A stretch of DNA of 64,000 nt from Halalkalicoccus paucihalophilus (GCF_001593955.1 NZ_LTAZ01000001.1:186001-250000), one strand, 5' to 3'; shown: positions 43,627 through 52,533, counted from the first letter of the stretch. Translations and numbers: made by a program. Notes: generated from the sequence alone by a model not told the origin.

Positions 43627-45465
43627 ATGGCTGATACACAGGTCACCCGACTGTTCGGTGGGCCGGGCAGCGGGAAGACGACGGCGCTCCTCGACCGGGT
43701 CGAGGAGATCCTCGAAAGCGGCGAGGTCGCCGTCAACGACGTGCTGGTCGTCTCCTACACCCGGGCGGCCGCCGCGGAGATCCGCGACCGACTGGCCGAA
43801 CGGCTCGGCATCTCGCCGCGCTCGCTGCAGGGTAACGTCTGTACGATGCACGCGAAGGCCTACGAACTGCTCGACCTCTCGCGTGGCGACGTCGTCGGCG
43901 AGAAACAAAAAAAGGAGTTCTGCGAGGATTACGGGCTGGAGTTCGAGGACGAGTACAGCGGTGCCGGACGACGGACCGCCCGCTCAACCACGCTCGGCAA
44001 CAAGATCATCGCCACGAGCCAGTGGCTCCAGCGAACCAACAGGGAGGTGAGTGACTGGTACGACGTGCCCTTCCAGTGGAACGACGAGGAGGTCCGCCTG
44101 CCCCCGGAGATCGACGAGAACTCACTGTCGGGCAACAAGTACACCCCGACGTGGCCCTCCGACGACGATCGGATCGACATCCCCGAGGCGATCCGTGCGT
44201 GGCGCGCGTTCAAGGGTGAAAAGGGGCTGATCGGGTTCGCCGATATGTTGGAGCGGGTCGAACAGCGCTCGCTCGTCCCGAACGTCGAGTACCTCGTGAT
44301 CGACGAGTTCCAGGACATCACCACGCTGCAGTACGCCGTCTACGAGGAGTGGAAACCCCACATGAAGGGCGTGTTGATCGCGGGCGACGACGACCAGGTC
44401 GTCTACGCCTGGCAGGGCGCGGACCCGAACCTCCTGCTCGACGCCGAGGTCGACGAGGACAACGTCCTCCCGAACTCCTACCGACTCCCCTCCCGAATCC
44501 TCGACGTGGTCAATCGGGAGGTACGCCACATCGAAAAACGCCAAGAGAAGGACCTCAACCCGCGGAAAGAGGGCGGGAAGGTCGAGGCCGTCGAGAGCCC
44601 CTCGATGCTGGATCTGGTGCGAAACGTCCGGGCAACAGTAGCAGAGACGCCCGACGAGACCGTGATGGTGCTGTTTCGGGCGCGCTATCAGATGTTCCAG
44701 TTCCTCGATGAGTTCATCTCGGAGGGGATGCCCTTCCGGGTGCTGACCGATCAGCGGATGTGGACCGACCGCCTCCAGCAGTTCATCTCCGCAGTCGAGA
44801 AGATCGACGCCGGCGAGGAGATCACCGGATTGGAGGCGCGCCGACTCGCGGACATGCTCGCGGATTCGGCCTTCAGCACCAACGACCGGGACGATCTCTT
44901 TTCCGAGATCGACGAGCGAAAGGAGGCCGCGGGCGCCGACAACGCCGCCGAGATCAGTATCGATCCCGCGACGATCCGCGAGTACGCCCCGTTCGTGCCC
45001 GATCCCGTCTCGGCGGCGGACATGTCGAGAAAGATCACGAGCTTCCAGCGAAAGAGCGTCAAGGCCTACTTCGCGACGGGCACCTACGAGGGCGCTGACC
45101 CCGAACGCGTGCGGATCGGAACGATCCACTCGGCGAAGGGACGGGAGGCCGATCACGTCTTCGTCGCGACCGATTTGACTGAAAAAGTCGTCGAGCAGAT
45201 GGCCGCGACGATCGAACAGGAGCAGGTCCCCATTGAGGGGGAGTTCACCCGGACGACCAGTCCCGTACCGATGCTGACCGACAACGAACGCCGGGTCTTC
45301 TACGTCGGCATGAGCCGGGCTCGCGAACGGCTCGTCCTGTTGGAGAACCTCGTCAACGGCGCACCGACCCTGCCGCTCGACGTACTGCTCTGTAACGAGC
45401 CCCGCGAGGAACCCATCGAGGAGCTGATCGCGGAGGCCGACGCCCCCGAGGCCGAAGTCCACTAA
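43627..45465 (+). CDS. SF1 (UvrD/Rep-like) DNA helicase
   Basis: A 612-residue superfamily 1 3'-5' helicase. Motif I is GGPGSGKTTALL, Ia VVSYTRAAAAEI, II VIDEFQDI, III AGDDDQVVYAWQGADP, V GTIHSAKGREADHVFV and VI YVGMSRARERL, all present. It would unwind DNA during repair or recombination. It is followed without a gap by the M24 peptidase gene (TAA then ATG), so translation may be coupled. Confidence 0.93.
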   Translation: MADTQVTRLFGGPGSGKTTALLDRVEEILESGEVAVNDVLVVSYTRAAAAEIRDRLAERLGISPRSLQGNVCTMHAKAYELLDLSRGDVVGEKQKKEFCEDYGLEFEDEYSGAGRRTARSTTLGNKIIATSQWLQRTNREVSDWYDVPFQWNDEEVRLPPEIDENSLSGNKYTPTWPSDDDRIDIPEAIRAWRAFKGEKGLIGFADMLERVEQRSLVPNVEYLVIDEFQDITTLQYAVYEEWKPHMKGVLIAGDDDQVVYAWQGADPNLLLDAEVDEDNVLPNSYRLPSRILDVVNREVRHIEKRQEKDLNPRKEGGKVEAVESPSMLDLVRNVRATVAETPDETVMVLFRARYQMFQFLDEFISEGMPFRVLTDQRMWTDRLQQFISAVEKIDAGEEITGLEARRLADMLADSAFSTNDRDDLFSEIDERKEAAGADNAAEISIDPATIREYAPFVPDPVSAADMSRKITSFQRKSVKAYFATGTYEGADPERVRIGTIHSAKGREADHVFVATDLTEKVVEQMAATIEQEQVPIEGEFTRTTSPVPMLTDNERRVFYVGMSRARERLVLLENLVNGAPTLPLDVLLCNEPREEPIEELIAEADAPEAEVH

Positions 45466-46599
45466 ATGGACTACGGGGCGCTCGACGCCGAACTCCGGGA
45501 TCGAAACGCCGACGGCGTCGTCCACGTCGGCGACCGCTTCGACGACGACCTCAGATATCTCACCGGGTTTTCCGGCCCGGACCGCGAGTACGCGTTCGTC
45601 TACGACGGCGAGGGTGGCGAGGCGATATTGTGTGCCCCCCAACTGTTCGAGGAGCAGGCCCAACGGGAGTTCTCCGGAACCGTCGTGAGCGCTGCCGAGC
45701 AAGAGGCGACGACCGCGGGCGAACGCGCCGCCGATCTCGTCTCCGGGACCGTGCTGGTCCCCCAGTCGATCCCCCACGATACGGCCCTCTGGCTCGAACG
45801 CGCGGGCTGTGACCTCGAATCGACCGCCGTCGTCGAGCGCATGCGGTCACGGAAGACGGAGGCCGAGATCGAGCGAATTCGAACCGTCCAGGAGGCCGCC
45901 CAAACCGGAATGGCCCGCGCGGAGACGGTGCTCGCATCGACAGAGGTCGAGGGGGACCCCCTGATATGGGAGGAGAGGGTGCTCACGACCGAGCGCCTGC
46001 GCCGCGAAGCGAACGCTGCGATGGCTCTCGAGGGCGTGAACCCGGTAGGTAACACCGTCATCGGCGCGGGCGAGCGCTGTGCGGACCTGCATTTCACCGG
46101 CGACATCCCGATAAAACGCGGTGAGACCGTCCTGCTTGACCTCTCGCCGCGCGGCCCGGAGGGGTACTACGGCGACCTCTCCAGAACGTTTGTCGTCGAT
46201 CTAGAGGGGGGGTGGGAGCGCCGGGCGTACGTGGCCGTCGAGCGCGCACAGGAGGCCGCTTTCGACGCCCTGTCGGAGGGTGCGGGAACGCTCGCGAGTA
46301 CGGTTCACGAGGAGACCGCCGCCGAGATCAGTGCATATGGATTTCGGCCCGACGGGACGCCGGGATTCACCCACGGCACGGGCCACGGCGTCGGGATGAG
46401 CCTCCACGAAGCGCCGTCGCTCCGTTCGGACACCGAGTTGGAGGCGGGGATGGTGCTGACGGTCGAACCCGGCGTCTACGACCCCCAGGAGGGGGGCGTT
46501 CGGATTGAGGACCTCGTGGTCGTGCGCGAGGAAGGGTTCGAGAACCTCACGGAGTATCCCCGGTCGCTCGTTCCCGAGGTCAGGTCGTCCGGCCAGTAA
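45466..46599 (+). CDS. M24 family peptidase (Xaa-Pro dipeptidase/aminopeptidase)
   Basis: A 377-residue pita-bread metallopeptidase. An N-terminal creatinase-like domain (1 to about 130) precedes the catalytic domain with the metal ligands in LLDLSPRGPEGYYGDLSR, HGTGHGVGMSLHEAP, VEPGVYDPQEGGVRIED. It cleaves N-terminal residues before proline or dipeptides. It starts immediately after the helicase stop and its 3' end overlaps the convergent gene by 20 bp. Confidence 0.93.
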   Translation: MDYGALDAELRDRNADGVVHVGDRFDDDLRYLTGFSGPDREYAFVYDGEGGEAILCAPQLFEEQAQREFSGTVVSAAEQEATTAGERAADLVSGTVLVPQSIPHDTALWLERAGCDLESTAVVERMRSRKTEAEIERIRTVQEAAQTGMARAETVLASTEVEGDPLIWEERVLTTERLRREANAAMALEGVNPVGNTVIGAGERCADLHFTGDIPIKRGETVLLDLSPRGPEGYYGDLSRTFVVDLEGGWERRAYVAVERAQEAAFDALSEGAGTLASTVHEETAAEISAYGFRPDGTPGFTHGTGHGVGMSLHEAPSLRSDTELEAGMVLTVEPGVYDPQEGGVRIEDLVVVREEGFENLTEYPRSLVPEVRSSGQ

Positions 46600-47023
46600 C
46601 GGTTTCGACGTCGAGCTCGTAGACCGTCGGCTCGACGGCCTCGATCGCCTCGTCGAACACTCTGAGCGGGGTGAACAGCGCGTTGATCGCCGCATCGTCG
46701 AGCTCCCGGTCGGCGGGGCCGATCGGTCCCCGGAGGACGACGCTCCAGGAGTCGTCCGGCGGCTCGGTGTCGTAGACGACGAGCGCCGCCCGCGCGGTCG
46801 ACTCGAGGTAGGCGGCCTTCTCGCTGCCCTCGTGGATCGCCAGCCGGAAATAGACCCGATCGTCCTCGCGGTGAAAGGCCACTGGGATCGCGTAGGCGTC
46901 GTCGCCCGCGGCGAGCGCGAGCACGCCCGTCTCGGCGTCCGTCAACCGCCTCGCGACCGCCTCGTCGTCCATCCCCCGCGTGTAGGTGTACTCGATCTCA
47001 CCCATCCCCGAGCGTTTTCCCAT
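46580..47023 (-). CDS. Pyridoxamine 5'-phosphate oxidase-like flavin protein
   Basis: A 147-residue split-barrel FMN-binding protein of the pyridoxamine 5'-phosphate oxidase-like group. Supporting segments are TGVLALAAGDDAYAIPVAF, VYFRLAIHEGSEKAAYL and SWSVVLRGP. Enzyme activity is uncertain; many haloarchaeal members are flavin reductases or bind heme/F420. The start is ATG 47023 or 47005. Confidence 0.83.
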   Translation of the reverse strand: MGKRSGMGEIEYTYTRGMDDEAVARRLTDAETGVLALAAGDDAYAIPVAFHREDDRVYFRLAIHEGSEKAAYLESTARAALVVYDTEPPDDSWSVVLRGPIGPADRELDDAAINALFTPLRVFDEAIEAVEPTVYELDVETVTGRTT

Positions 47024-47066
47024 ACTCCCACTACTCCGAGTCGCCGGATACGTGTTGTGCCCCTCG

Positions 47067-47297
47067 TCAGTCGCCGCGACGGAAGGGGAGCAGGCCGAGA
47101 ACCCAGTCGCGGGGACTCCCGACCCGGCGGACGATGTACTCGGGCAGGAGGAGCATCGCGGCGGCGACGAGCAGGAATCCGACACCGAAGACCGTGCGGC
47201 CCGCGGTGAGGAACTCGAAGCCGATCAGCCCAAGCGGGATAGCGAAGATCAGCCCCGATCCCATCTGGATCATGCTCAGGATGCCGGGGAGTTTCAT
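47067..47297 (-). CDS. DUF7533-like membrane protein, copy A (76 aa)
   Basis: A small protein starting MKLPGILSMIQMGSGLIFAI with two to three hydrophobic helices and a short basic tail. Its pattern matches the neighbouring 87-aa gene (GILDMIGLAASLVFALPVGVFG), so the two are tandem paralogues. I recall DUF7533 as the family, unverified. A TATA-like GGATTTTTGG lies about 27 nt upstream. Confidence 0.78.
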   Translation of the reverse strand: MKLPGILSMIQMGSGLIFAIPLGLIGFEFLTAGRTVFGVGFLLVAAAMLLLPEYIVRRVGSPRDWVLGLLPFRRGD

Positions 47298-47349
47298 GCC
47301 CCGCGTTGATCGCCGGCGGCCAAAAATCCTGCCGACCGACCCATCGTGA

Positions 47350-47613
47350 TCACTCCGAGCGGTCGGGTTCGTCTGTTTCCTCGGGCGTTTTAGCGACCTT
47401 TCCGACGGCGGCTCCGGCGAGGTCCGCGGGGAGGTCCATCGGCGTCGTGAGCTTCTGGGGAAGCCACACCATCGCCACCGCGACGACGATCAGCCCGCCG
47501 CCCAGTATCGTCTGGCCGTCGAGAAGCCGGTTCAGTCCGAACACGCCGACCGGAAGGGCGAACACGAGCGAGGCCGCCAGCCCGATCATATCCAGAATCC
47601 CCAGATGCGCCAT
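47350..47613 (-). CDS. DUF7533-like membrane protein, copy B (87 aa)
   Basis: This paralogue starts MAHLGILDMIGLAASLVFAL, has two membrane helices (about 5-25 and 32-52) and a longer hydrophilic Pro/Glu C-terminus. ATG 47613 is fixed by a TATA box, CGTTATATCC (47636-47645), 27 nt upstream. It precedes copy A by 52 nt and is probably in the same operon. Confidence 0.8.
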   Translation of the reverse strand: MAHLGILDMIGLAASLVFALPVGVFGLNRLLDGQTILGGGLIVVAVAMVWLPQKLTTPMDLPADLAGAAVGKVAKTPEETDEPDRSE

Positions 47614-47635
47614 CGAGCGGCCGTAAACGCCCGGC

Positions 47636-47645
47636 GGATATAACG
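47636..47645 (-). promoter_or_regulatory. TATA box of the DUF7533-like pair
   Basis: CGTTATATCC on the minus strand, about 28 nt before ATG 47613. Confidence 0.65.
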
Positions 47646-47717
47646 TATCCGGCCGTCCAATCGATTCCGGCGAACCCCTGACGGAACCCTTTCGTGTCGA
47701 TCCCCCCAAGCCGGGGT

Positions 47718-48320
47718 ATGTTCACCGGGATAATCGAGGCGACGGGCGAGATCCGCTCGCGGACCGGAACCGACGACGGCCTGCGCCTGCGGGTCGCCTG
47801 TCCGTTCGCGGGCGAACTCGAGGGGGGCCAGAGCGTGAGCGTCAACGGGGCGTGTCTGACCGTCGAACAGAGCGATCGCGGAAGCTTCGAGGTCTTCCTC
47901 GCCGCAGAAACCGTCTCGCGGACCTACCTCGGGGAGCTCCGGGAGGACGATCGGGTCAACCTCGAACGCGCGATGCCCGCCGACGGGCGCTTCGACGGTC
48001 ACGTCGTACAGGGCCACGTCGACGGCGTCGGCGAAGTCCGGGCGATCGAGGAGGTGGGCGAGGACTGGCGGTTCACGTTCTCTCTGCCCGAGGAACTCGA
48101 AACGTACGTCGTCGAGAAGGGGTCCGTTACAGTGGACGGCATCAGCCTCACCGTCGCGGGCCTCTCCGAGGAGGCGTTTTCGGTCGCGATCATCCCGACT
48201 ACGTACGAGGAGACGACGCTTTCTGCGAAATCCGTGGGCGATCCCGTGCATCTGGAGGCGGACGTGATCGCGAAATACGTCGAGCGGGTCAGTGCTCCGT
48301 ATCGGGATCGAACTCCGTGA
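47718..48320 (+). CDS. ribE: Riboflavin synthase, alpha-chain type
   Basis: Makes riboflavin from two molecules of 6,7-dimethyl-8-ribityllumazine. The 200-residue protein has two lumazine-binding barrel repeats: the first begins MFTGIIEATG, the second at about residue 95 with GHVVQGHVDGVG. The bacterial-type enzyme is standard in haloarchaea. ATG 47718 is used; eight extra codons are open upstream. Its 3' end overlaps the convergent prsW gene by 32 bp. Confidence 0.95.
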   Translation: MFTGIIEATGEIRSRTGTDDGLRLRVACPFAGELEGGQSVSVNGACLTVEQSDRGSFEVFLAAETVSRTYLGELREDDRVNLERAMPADGRFDGHVVQGHVDGVGEVRAIEEVGEDWRFTFSLPEELETYVVEKGSVTVDGISLTVAGLSEEAFSVAIIPTTYEETTLSAKSVGDPVHLEADVIAKYVERVSAPYRDRTP

Positions 48321-49308
48321 GTTCGGGCGTCGGTTCGCGGTCACCGTCACGGATCCCGACGTCGGCGTACACCCGCCGGTAGGCCGAGAGTTTCCGGTAG
48401 AGGAAGTACGCGACGATACCGTCGTAGAGGACGATGAAGCCGATCAGGGCGATAGCAGGGGTGATCCACGTCGCGGCACTCACGAGCACTCCCGGAACGA
48501 TCCCCGAGAGCGTGTTGTACAGCCCGTGGAAGAAGGCGGCGATCAACACCCCCTTGATGACGATCGGGCCGGCGTTCTCGCGGTTGAACTTCGCCAACCC
48601 GAGGTAGTAGCCCGCGATCGACGAATAGAGGACGTGGCCCGGCCCCGCGAGCGCGCGGGTCGCGGCGGTACCGCCGGCCGCGCCGACCACCTCGATCCCG
48701 CCGAGGCCGGCCTCTAGACCCCGCGTGATGTAGATGGCGTTCTCGATGGTCGCAAAGCCGAGTCCGGCGGCCGCGCCGTAGACCGCCCCGTCGATGACGG
48801 CGTTGAATCGCGGATCGCGGTAGGCAAAGAGGCGCACTGCGAGCAGTTTGACCGTCTCCTCGACCGGGCCGACCACGAGGAAGAAAAACAGCGGTAGGCC
48901 GATCAACGACGGCAGCGAGCCGAACGCCGGTTGGAGGAAGGAGTTGACGATGGCGGCGAACATCGCAAAGAGGACCGCAAGTAGGAAGGTGGCGACCAGC
49001 AGCGAGAGGGGTTCGCCCGTCGTCACGTCGCTGCGCCAGATGTAGGCGGCGATCGCGAAGGCGGGCACAACCGAGAGGATCACCAGGACGCCGACCACGG
49101 GGTCCGAAACCGCACCCAGCCCCCCGAGGACGAACTGTGCGATCAGGAAGGCCAGCGCGAGAAGGACGATGAATGCCTTCGTTCCCGCGACGCCGAACCG
49201 ATAGAGCCACGCCGCGAACCTATCGACCGCCGACCGGCGCTCCCACGTCGAGATGTCGTAGAGATCGCGTGAACCACGTGTCTCGCGATCGATCGGATCC
49301 CGTTGCAT
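48289..49308 (-). CDS. PrsW-like intramembrane metalloprotease
   Basis: A 339-residue polytopic protein with about eight helices and the PrsW/CPBP-type zinc motifs: EETVKLLAV on one helix, FATIEN and PGHVLYSSIAGYYLG, and FFHGLYN. These glutamates and histidines would bind the catalytic zinc within the membrane. PrsW relatives cleave anti-sigma factors in bacteria; the substrate here is unknown. The N-terminal 45 residues are cytosolic. Confidence 0.88.
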   Translation of the reverse strand: MQRDPIDRETRGSRDLYDISTWERRSAVDRFAAWLYRFGVAGTKAFIVLLALAFLIAQFVLGGLGAVSDPVVGVLVILSVVPAFAIAAYIWRSDVTTGEPLSLLVATFLLAVLFAMFAAIVNSFLQPAFGSLPSLIGLPLFFFLVVGPVEETVKLLAVRLFAYRDPRFNAVIDGAVYGAAAGLGFATIENAIYITRGLEAGLGGIEVVGAAGGTAATRALAGPGHVLYSSIAGYYLGLAKFNRENAGPIVIKGVLIAAFFHGLYNTLSGIVPGVLVSAATWITPAIALIGFIVLYDGIVAYFLYRKLSAYRRVYADVGIRDGDREPTPELTEFDPDTEH

Positions 49309-49330
49309 ACGTCCCCTACAGAAGCGTCCT

Positions 49331-49383
49331 CCCTAATCCTTGTGACCCTAGTACGTGACTAGACACAGTAGTCAGTATTAGGG
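49331..49383. promoter_or_regulatory. Nested inverted repeats in the prsW promoter region
   Basis: CCCTAAT (49331-49337) pairs with ATTAGGG (49377-49383). Inside it lie CTAGT-acgtg-ACTAG (49348-49362) and TGACTA-gacacag-TAGTCA (49356-49374), which overlap and so are mutually exclusive. The left arm coincides with the expected TATA position of prsW. The motif TAGTCAG recurs at 49533-49539, next to the promoter of the divergent gene. The rest of the 262-bp gap (49309-49570) holds no supported gene. Confidence 0.5.
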
Positions 49384-49570
49384 GAGTGGTTACCTATCAT
49401 GAATCGTGAGAACGTAGCACTGTGTTCAGCACCAGTCGCGGAATCCTGTACAGTGCCCCGCCGGGAGAGGAGAACCGGAACGAATCGACGCGGTCCGAGG
49501 CCAACGCGCCGACCCCCCCACCCGCCGACGACTAGTCAGACTAAAACAGCCCCGCATCCGAAAGCCGGGT

Positions 49571-49945
49571 ATGCACTTCGATCAGCGCATCCAGCAGGCG
49601 CTTCGTGAGGCCGGTCTCGACCGGGAGACGATCGTCGAGGCCTCGGATCGAGTGGCCGAACTCGTCTCCGAGGACGCCGCCCGACTGGAGGCGTTCTTCG
49701 AGGCCCACGACACCGTCTACTCGGACATGGACCTCGCACACAGTCGCGAGGAGTTCCCCGAACACACCGTCGAGTACTGCGATCTGTTTACCCACGGTGC
49801 CGACATCCGCGGATACCTGCGATTCGACTCGTGGGGCGTCCCCGTCGAGGGCGGGCGGGTGCTCGATGAAGATCTCGTGGAACTCTCCTTGGGTCCGACG
49901 GTCGACTCCAGAGTGCGGTTCGCGGCCTCGCGCGACGCGTTATGA
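49571..49945 (+). CDS. DUF7532-like acidic protein (124 aa)
   Basis: A soluble, helical-then-beta protein beginning MHFDQRIQQALREAGLDRE. I recall it as the haloarchaeal DUF7532 family; no catalytic motif is visible. Its TGA overlaps the start of the FAU-1 gene as ATGA, so the two are co-translated and probably work in the same RNA-related process. A TATA-like CTAAAACAG is about 27 nt upstream. Confidence 0.8.
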   Translation: MHFDQRIQQALREAGLDRETIVEASDRVAELVSEDAARLEAFFEAHDTVYSDMDLAHSREEFPEHTVEYCDLFTHGADIRGYLRFDSWGVPVEGGRVLDEDLVELSLGPTVDSRVRFAASRDAL

Positions 49946-51294
49946 GGGTCGCGATCCGGGGAATCTACACGACCGCGCTGACCCGGCTGTTTTCGGAGGC
50001 GGGCCACGAGGTGGTTCAGGCGACCGGACCGATCGAGAAGCGCTTCGAGGGCGAGTTCGCCGACGGCCCCGCGGACCTCGCGTGCGAGACGGGCCGCGAC
50101 AGACAGGGCGTCTCGCTCTCGGGCACGGACGAGGCTGTCAGGGTGGGTCGGGAACTGCTCGCAGTCGGACGCGACACGTTCGTCTGGAACGACCCCACGC
50201 CGCTGGGATCGGTCTTCGAAGGGCGCGTCGAGGGGACTCGCGGCGGCGGGGCGGTCGTCTCGCTCGAAGGGGGCGAGGGCTACCTGCCCTTCGACGAGAC
50301 CGAAGAATACGTCGAGGAGGGCGATAGCCTCCGCGTGCAGGTCACAGAACCGACCCCGCCGTGGAGCGACGACGACCCGCGAGTGTCGACGACGATCCGC
50401 GCGCGGACGCCCGGCGGATTGGCGGCGCTCGAAGAGGACGGATCGGGGATCGACGCGCCCGACGCAGAGACGGCGAGACTGGTCGACCTGCTCTCGGTCG
50501 AACTCCCCGAGGGCTGGGGCGTCTCGCTCGGGCGGCGTGCGCGGGAGGCGAGCCTCGCGGATCTCGAAGCGGGGCTCTCGCGGGCGGCGGACCTCGCCGC
50601 GGCGTTCGAGGGACGCGACACCGCCGAACCCTACGCGACCGCGTGGTGCTGGTTCGGCCGCGAGAGCCGGTTTTCGCTCGATGAACTTCGAAGAGAAGTG
50701 ACGACCACGATGGCGGGCCACCACCGGATCAAGGCGGGCTCGAACCGGGCGAGCGACGCCGTGGACTTCGCGGAGGCGCTCTGTGAACCCGAAGAGTTTC
50801 CCTTCGACGCCGTCGCGAGCCAGTTCGGGCCCCAAGCGGGCGATACGCTCGCGATAGAACACGGCAAGCCCGACGGGCGGGTGATCACGCTGGGACGCGG
50901 CGAGGTAATCGAGTACGACCCCGAGGGCTCGATCACCCTGCGTCGCGAGATGACCGCCGGCGGGAGCTACGACGCACTGGGAACCCCTCGCGAGTCGGGC
51001 GACGTCGCGATCACCACCCTGAAGGAGGGTCGGTGGTGGTATCCGACGACCTACCGGGACACGGACGGCGAGAGGAAGGGGACCTACATCAACGTCTGTA
51101 CGCCCGTCGAACTGTTCCCGAAAAGCGCGAGATACGTCGACCTCCACGTCGACGTGATCAAACACCCCGACGGGCGTGTCGAGCGCGTCGACGACGACGA
51201 ACTGGACGAGGCGGTCGATTCGGGCCTCGTGAGCGACGAGTTGGCCGAGAAGGCCCGCGAGGTCGCGGCGGCGATCGAGCGCGCGCTCGCTTAG
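49942..51294 (+). CDS. fau-1: RNA-binding protein AU-1/FAU-1 family (RNase E/G-like)
   Basis: A 450-residue archaeal protein with an S1-like segment (GSVFEGRVEGTRGGGAVVSL, about 87-110), a central helical region and a C-terminal DUF402-type beta barrel (around 300-420, with the RWWYPTTYRDTDGERKGTYINV segment). FAU-1 of hyperthermophiles binds AU-rich RNA and is linked to rRNA processing. It is the second gene of a two-gene operon with a 4-bp overlap. Confidence 0.88.
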   Translation: MRVAIRGIYTTALTRLFSEAGHEVVQATGPIEKRFEGEFADGPADLACETGRDRQGVSLSGTDEAVRVGRELLAVGRDTFVWNDPTPLGSVFEGRVEGTRGGGAVVSLEGGEGYLPFDETEEYVEEGDSLRVQVTEPTPPWSDDDPRVSTTIRARTPGGLAALEEDGSGIDAPDAETARLVDLLSVELPEGWGVSLGRRAREASLADLEAGLSRAADLAAAFEGRDTAEPYATAWCWFGRESRFSLDELRREVTTTMAGHHRIKAGSNRASDAVDFAEALCEPEEFPFDAVASQFGPQAGDTLAIEHGKPDGRVITLGRGEVIEYDPEGSITLRREMTAGGSYDALGTPRESGDVAITTLKEGRWWYPTTYRDTDGERKGTYINVCTPVELFPKSARYVDLHVDVIKHPDGRVERVDDDELDEAVDSGLVSDELAEKAREVAAAIERALA

Positions 51295-51683
51295 GCGTCG
51301 GGGACGTCCGCGTCCTTGTCCTCGACGTCGCGTTTCATCGACTCGCGCCGAGATTTGGCGTCCCTGCCCGTGGCTTCGAGCAGGAAGTCGTTTTTCGCGC
51401 TCACGGCGTCGGCGGCGGCGTCGGCGTTGCCCTCGGCGATGACATCCTCTGCGGGCCGTTCCTCGAAGTGGACCGCGAGTTTGTCCTTCTTGCCGCTGTA
51501 GGCGACCGCCCCGGCGACGATCCGCTCGAAGACGGGGTTGTCGGGGTCGTCGACCACGTAGAGATCGCTGCCGTTGAACTCCTCGGTGTCGGTGATCGAG
51601 CCGAAGTACTCCTCGATGGTCCCCTCCATGTCGGGGATGCGCTCTTCGAGGTGTTCGCCGCGTCGCATCTTGTATTCGCGCAT
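51291..51683 (-). CDS. DUF5611-like protein (130 aa)
   Basis: A soluble protein beginning MREYKMRRGEHLEERIPDME, with a hydrophobic core strand VERIVAGAVAYSGKKDKLAV-type segment and a charged helical end. I recall DUF5611 as its family in haloarchaea. It lies convergent to FAU-1 with a 4-bp overlap. The function is unknown. Confidence 0.8.
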   Translation of the reverse strand: MREYKMRRGEHLEERIPDMEGTIEEYFGSITDTEEFNGSDLYVVDDPDNPVFERIVAGAVAYSGKKDKLAVHFEERPAEDVIAEGNADAAADAVSAKNDFLLEATGRDAKSRRESMKRDVEDKDADVPDA

Positions 51684-51723
51684 TGGAGCCTCGTTCGATA
51701 GCGGCGGATTTACGGGTTTCGTC

Positions 51724-52533
51724 TCAGCGCTCGCGTTCGGCCAGATAGCCCCGGTGACACTCCGGGCAGATGTCGCCCGCGCGCAACGAGTCGCGCTCTT
51801 CGAGCCCGGCCGTCCCGCAGTTCGGACAGTAAAGCGTCGTCTCGCCGCCCGAGTCGGCCAGTCGGTCCGGGGCGGGCCGCGGTCCCGCGCTGACGAACGT
51901 GGGCTCCGAGTCGCCGTCGTCCGTGTTCGATCCGTCGGACGACTCGATGATCTCCGCGCCCTGATCCGCCTGCGGGGTCAGCCTACCGCCGAAGTCGAGG
52001 TCCGTCCTCCCGTCGGGGGTCCTCGCGTCGAACCCCTCGTCCTCGCCGTCGGGTTCGGGCCACGCGTTCGGGGATTCCCCGCGTCCCTCGTGGTCCTCGA
52101 CGTCGGGCCAGTCCCCCGAGTTGCGGTCCTCGACCGCCGGGTCGTCCTCGATGATCTCCGTGTCCTCGTCGCGTGGGTCGGCCTCGAAGCCCATCTCGGC
52201 CTCGGATCGGGGTTCGATTCCGGAACCGCGTCCCGGATCGGAACCGGCGTCGGGGCGCGGTCGGATACCGGGCCCTGTCGATCGGGAATCGGCGTCGGAC
52301 CGCGTCTCGAACCCCGTCGTTTCCGATTCGGCCGGGTTCGTTTCGGACGACGACCGCGGTTGCGAGAGCTGGGTGACCTCCGTGTTCTCGCTGATCGTTC
52401 GCGTCTTCTCACAGCGCGTACAGCGTTCGAGTTCGACGACGCTGATGACGACCTCGTTGCCGCGTTCTTCGCGGTCGCGTTCGATCTCGCTTTCCCCGTA
52501 CTCGTGGCCGAGGAGGGAACACCGGAGGCTCAT
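51724..52533 (-). CDS. Two-zinc-ribbon protein with long acidic linker (269 aa)
   Basis: The N-terminus, MSLRCSLLGHEYGESEIERD, with ERCTRCEKTR about 35 residues on, supplies Cys/His ligands. The C-terminus carries a second ribbon, YCPNCGTAG...CPECHRGYL. The 170 residues between are low-complexity, rich in Asp, Glu, Ser and Pro and likely disordered. I recall DUF7093 for the N-terminal part. It may be an RNA- or protein-binding adaptor; function is unknown. Confidence 0.8.
   Translation of the reverse strand: MSLRCSLLGHEYGESEIERDREERGNEVVISVVELERCTRCEKTRTISENTEVTQLSQPRSSSETNPAESETTGFETRSDADSRSTGPGIRPRPDAGSDPGRGSGIEPRSEAEMGFEADPRDEDTEIIEDDPAVEDRNSGDWPDVEDHEGRGESPNAWPEPDGEDEGFDARTPDGRTDLDFGGRLTPQADQGAEIIESSDGSNTDDGDSEPTFVSAGPRPAPDRLADSGGETTLYCPNCGTAGLEERDSLRAGDICPECHRGYLAERER

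Noticed and set aside
44122..45777. A 551-codon minus-strand open frame
   Set aside because: It lies antisense to the SF1 helicase and the peptidase, both with complete motifs.
49399..49608. A 69-codon ORF in the prsW/DUF7532-like gap
   Set aside because: Arg/Pro-rich, no promoter at the right distance, and it overlaps the start of the following gene in another frame.
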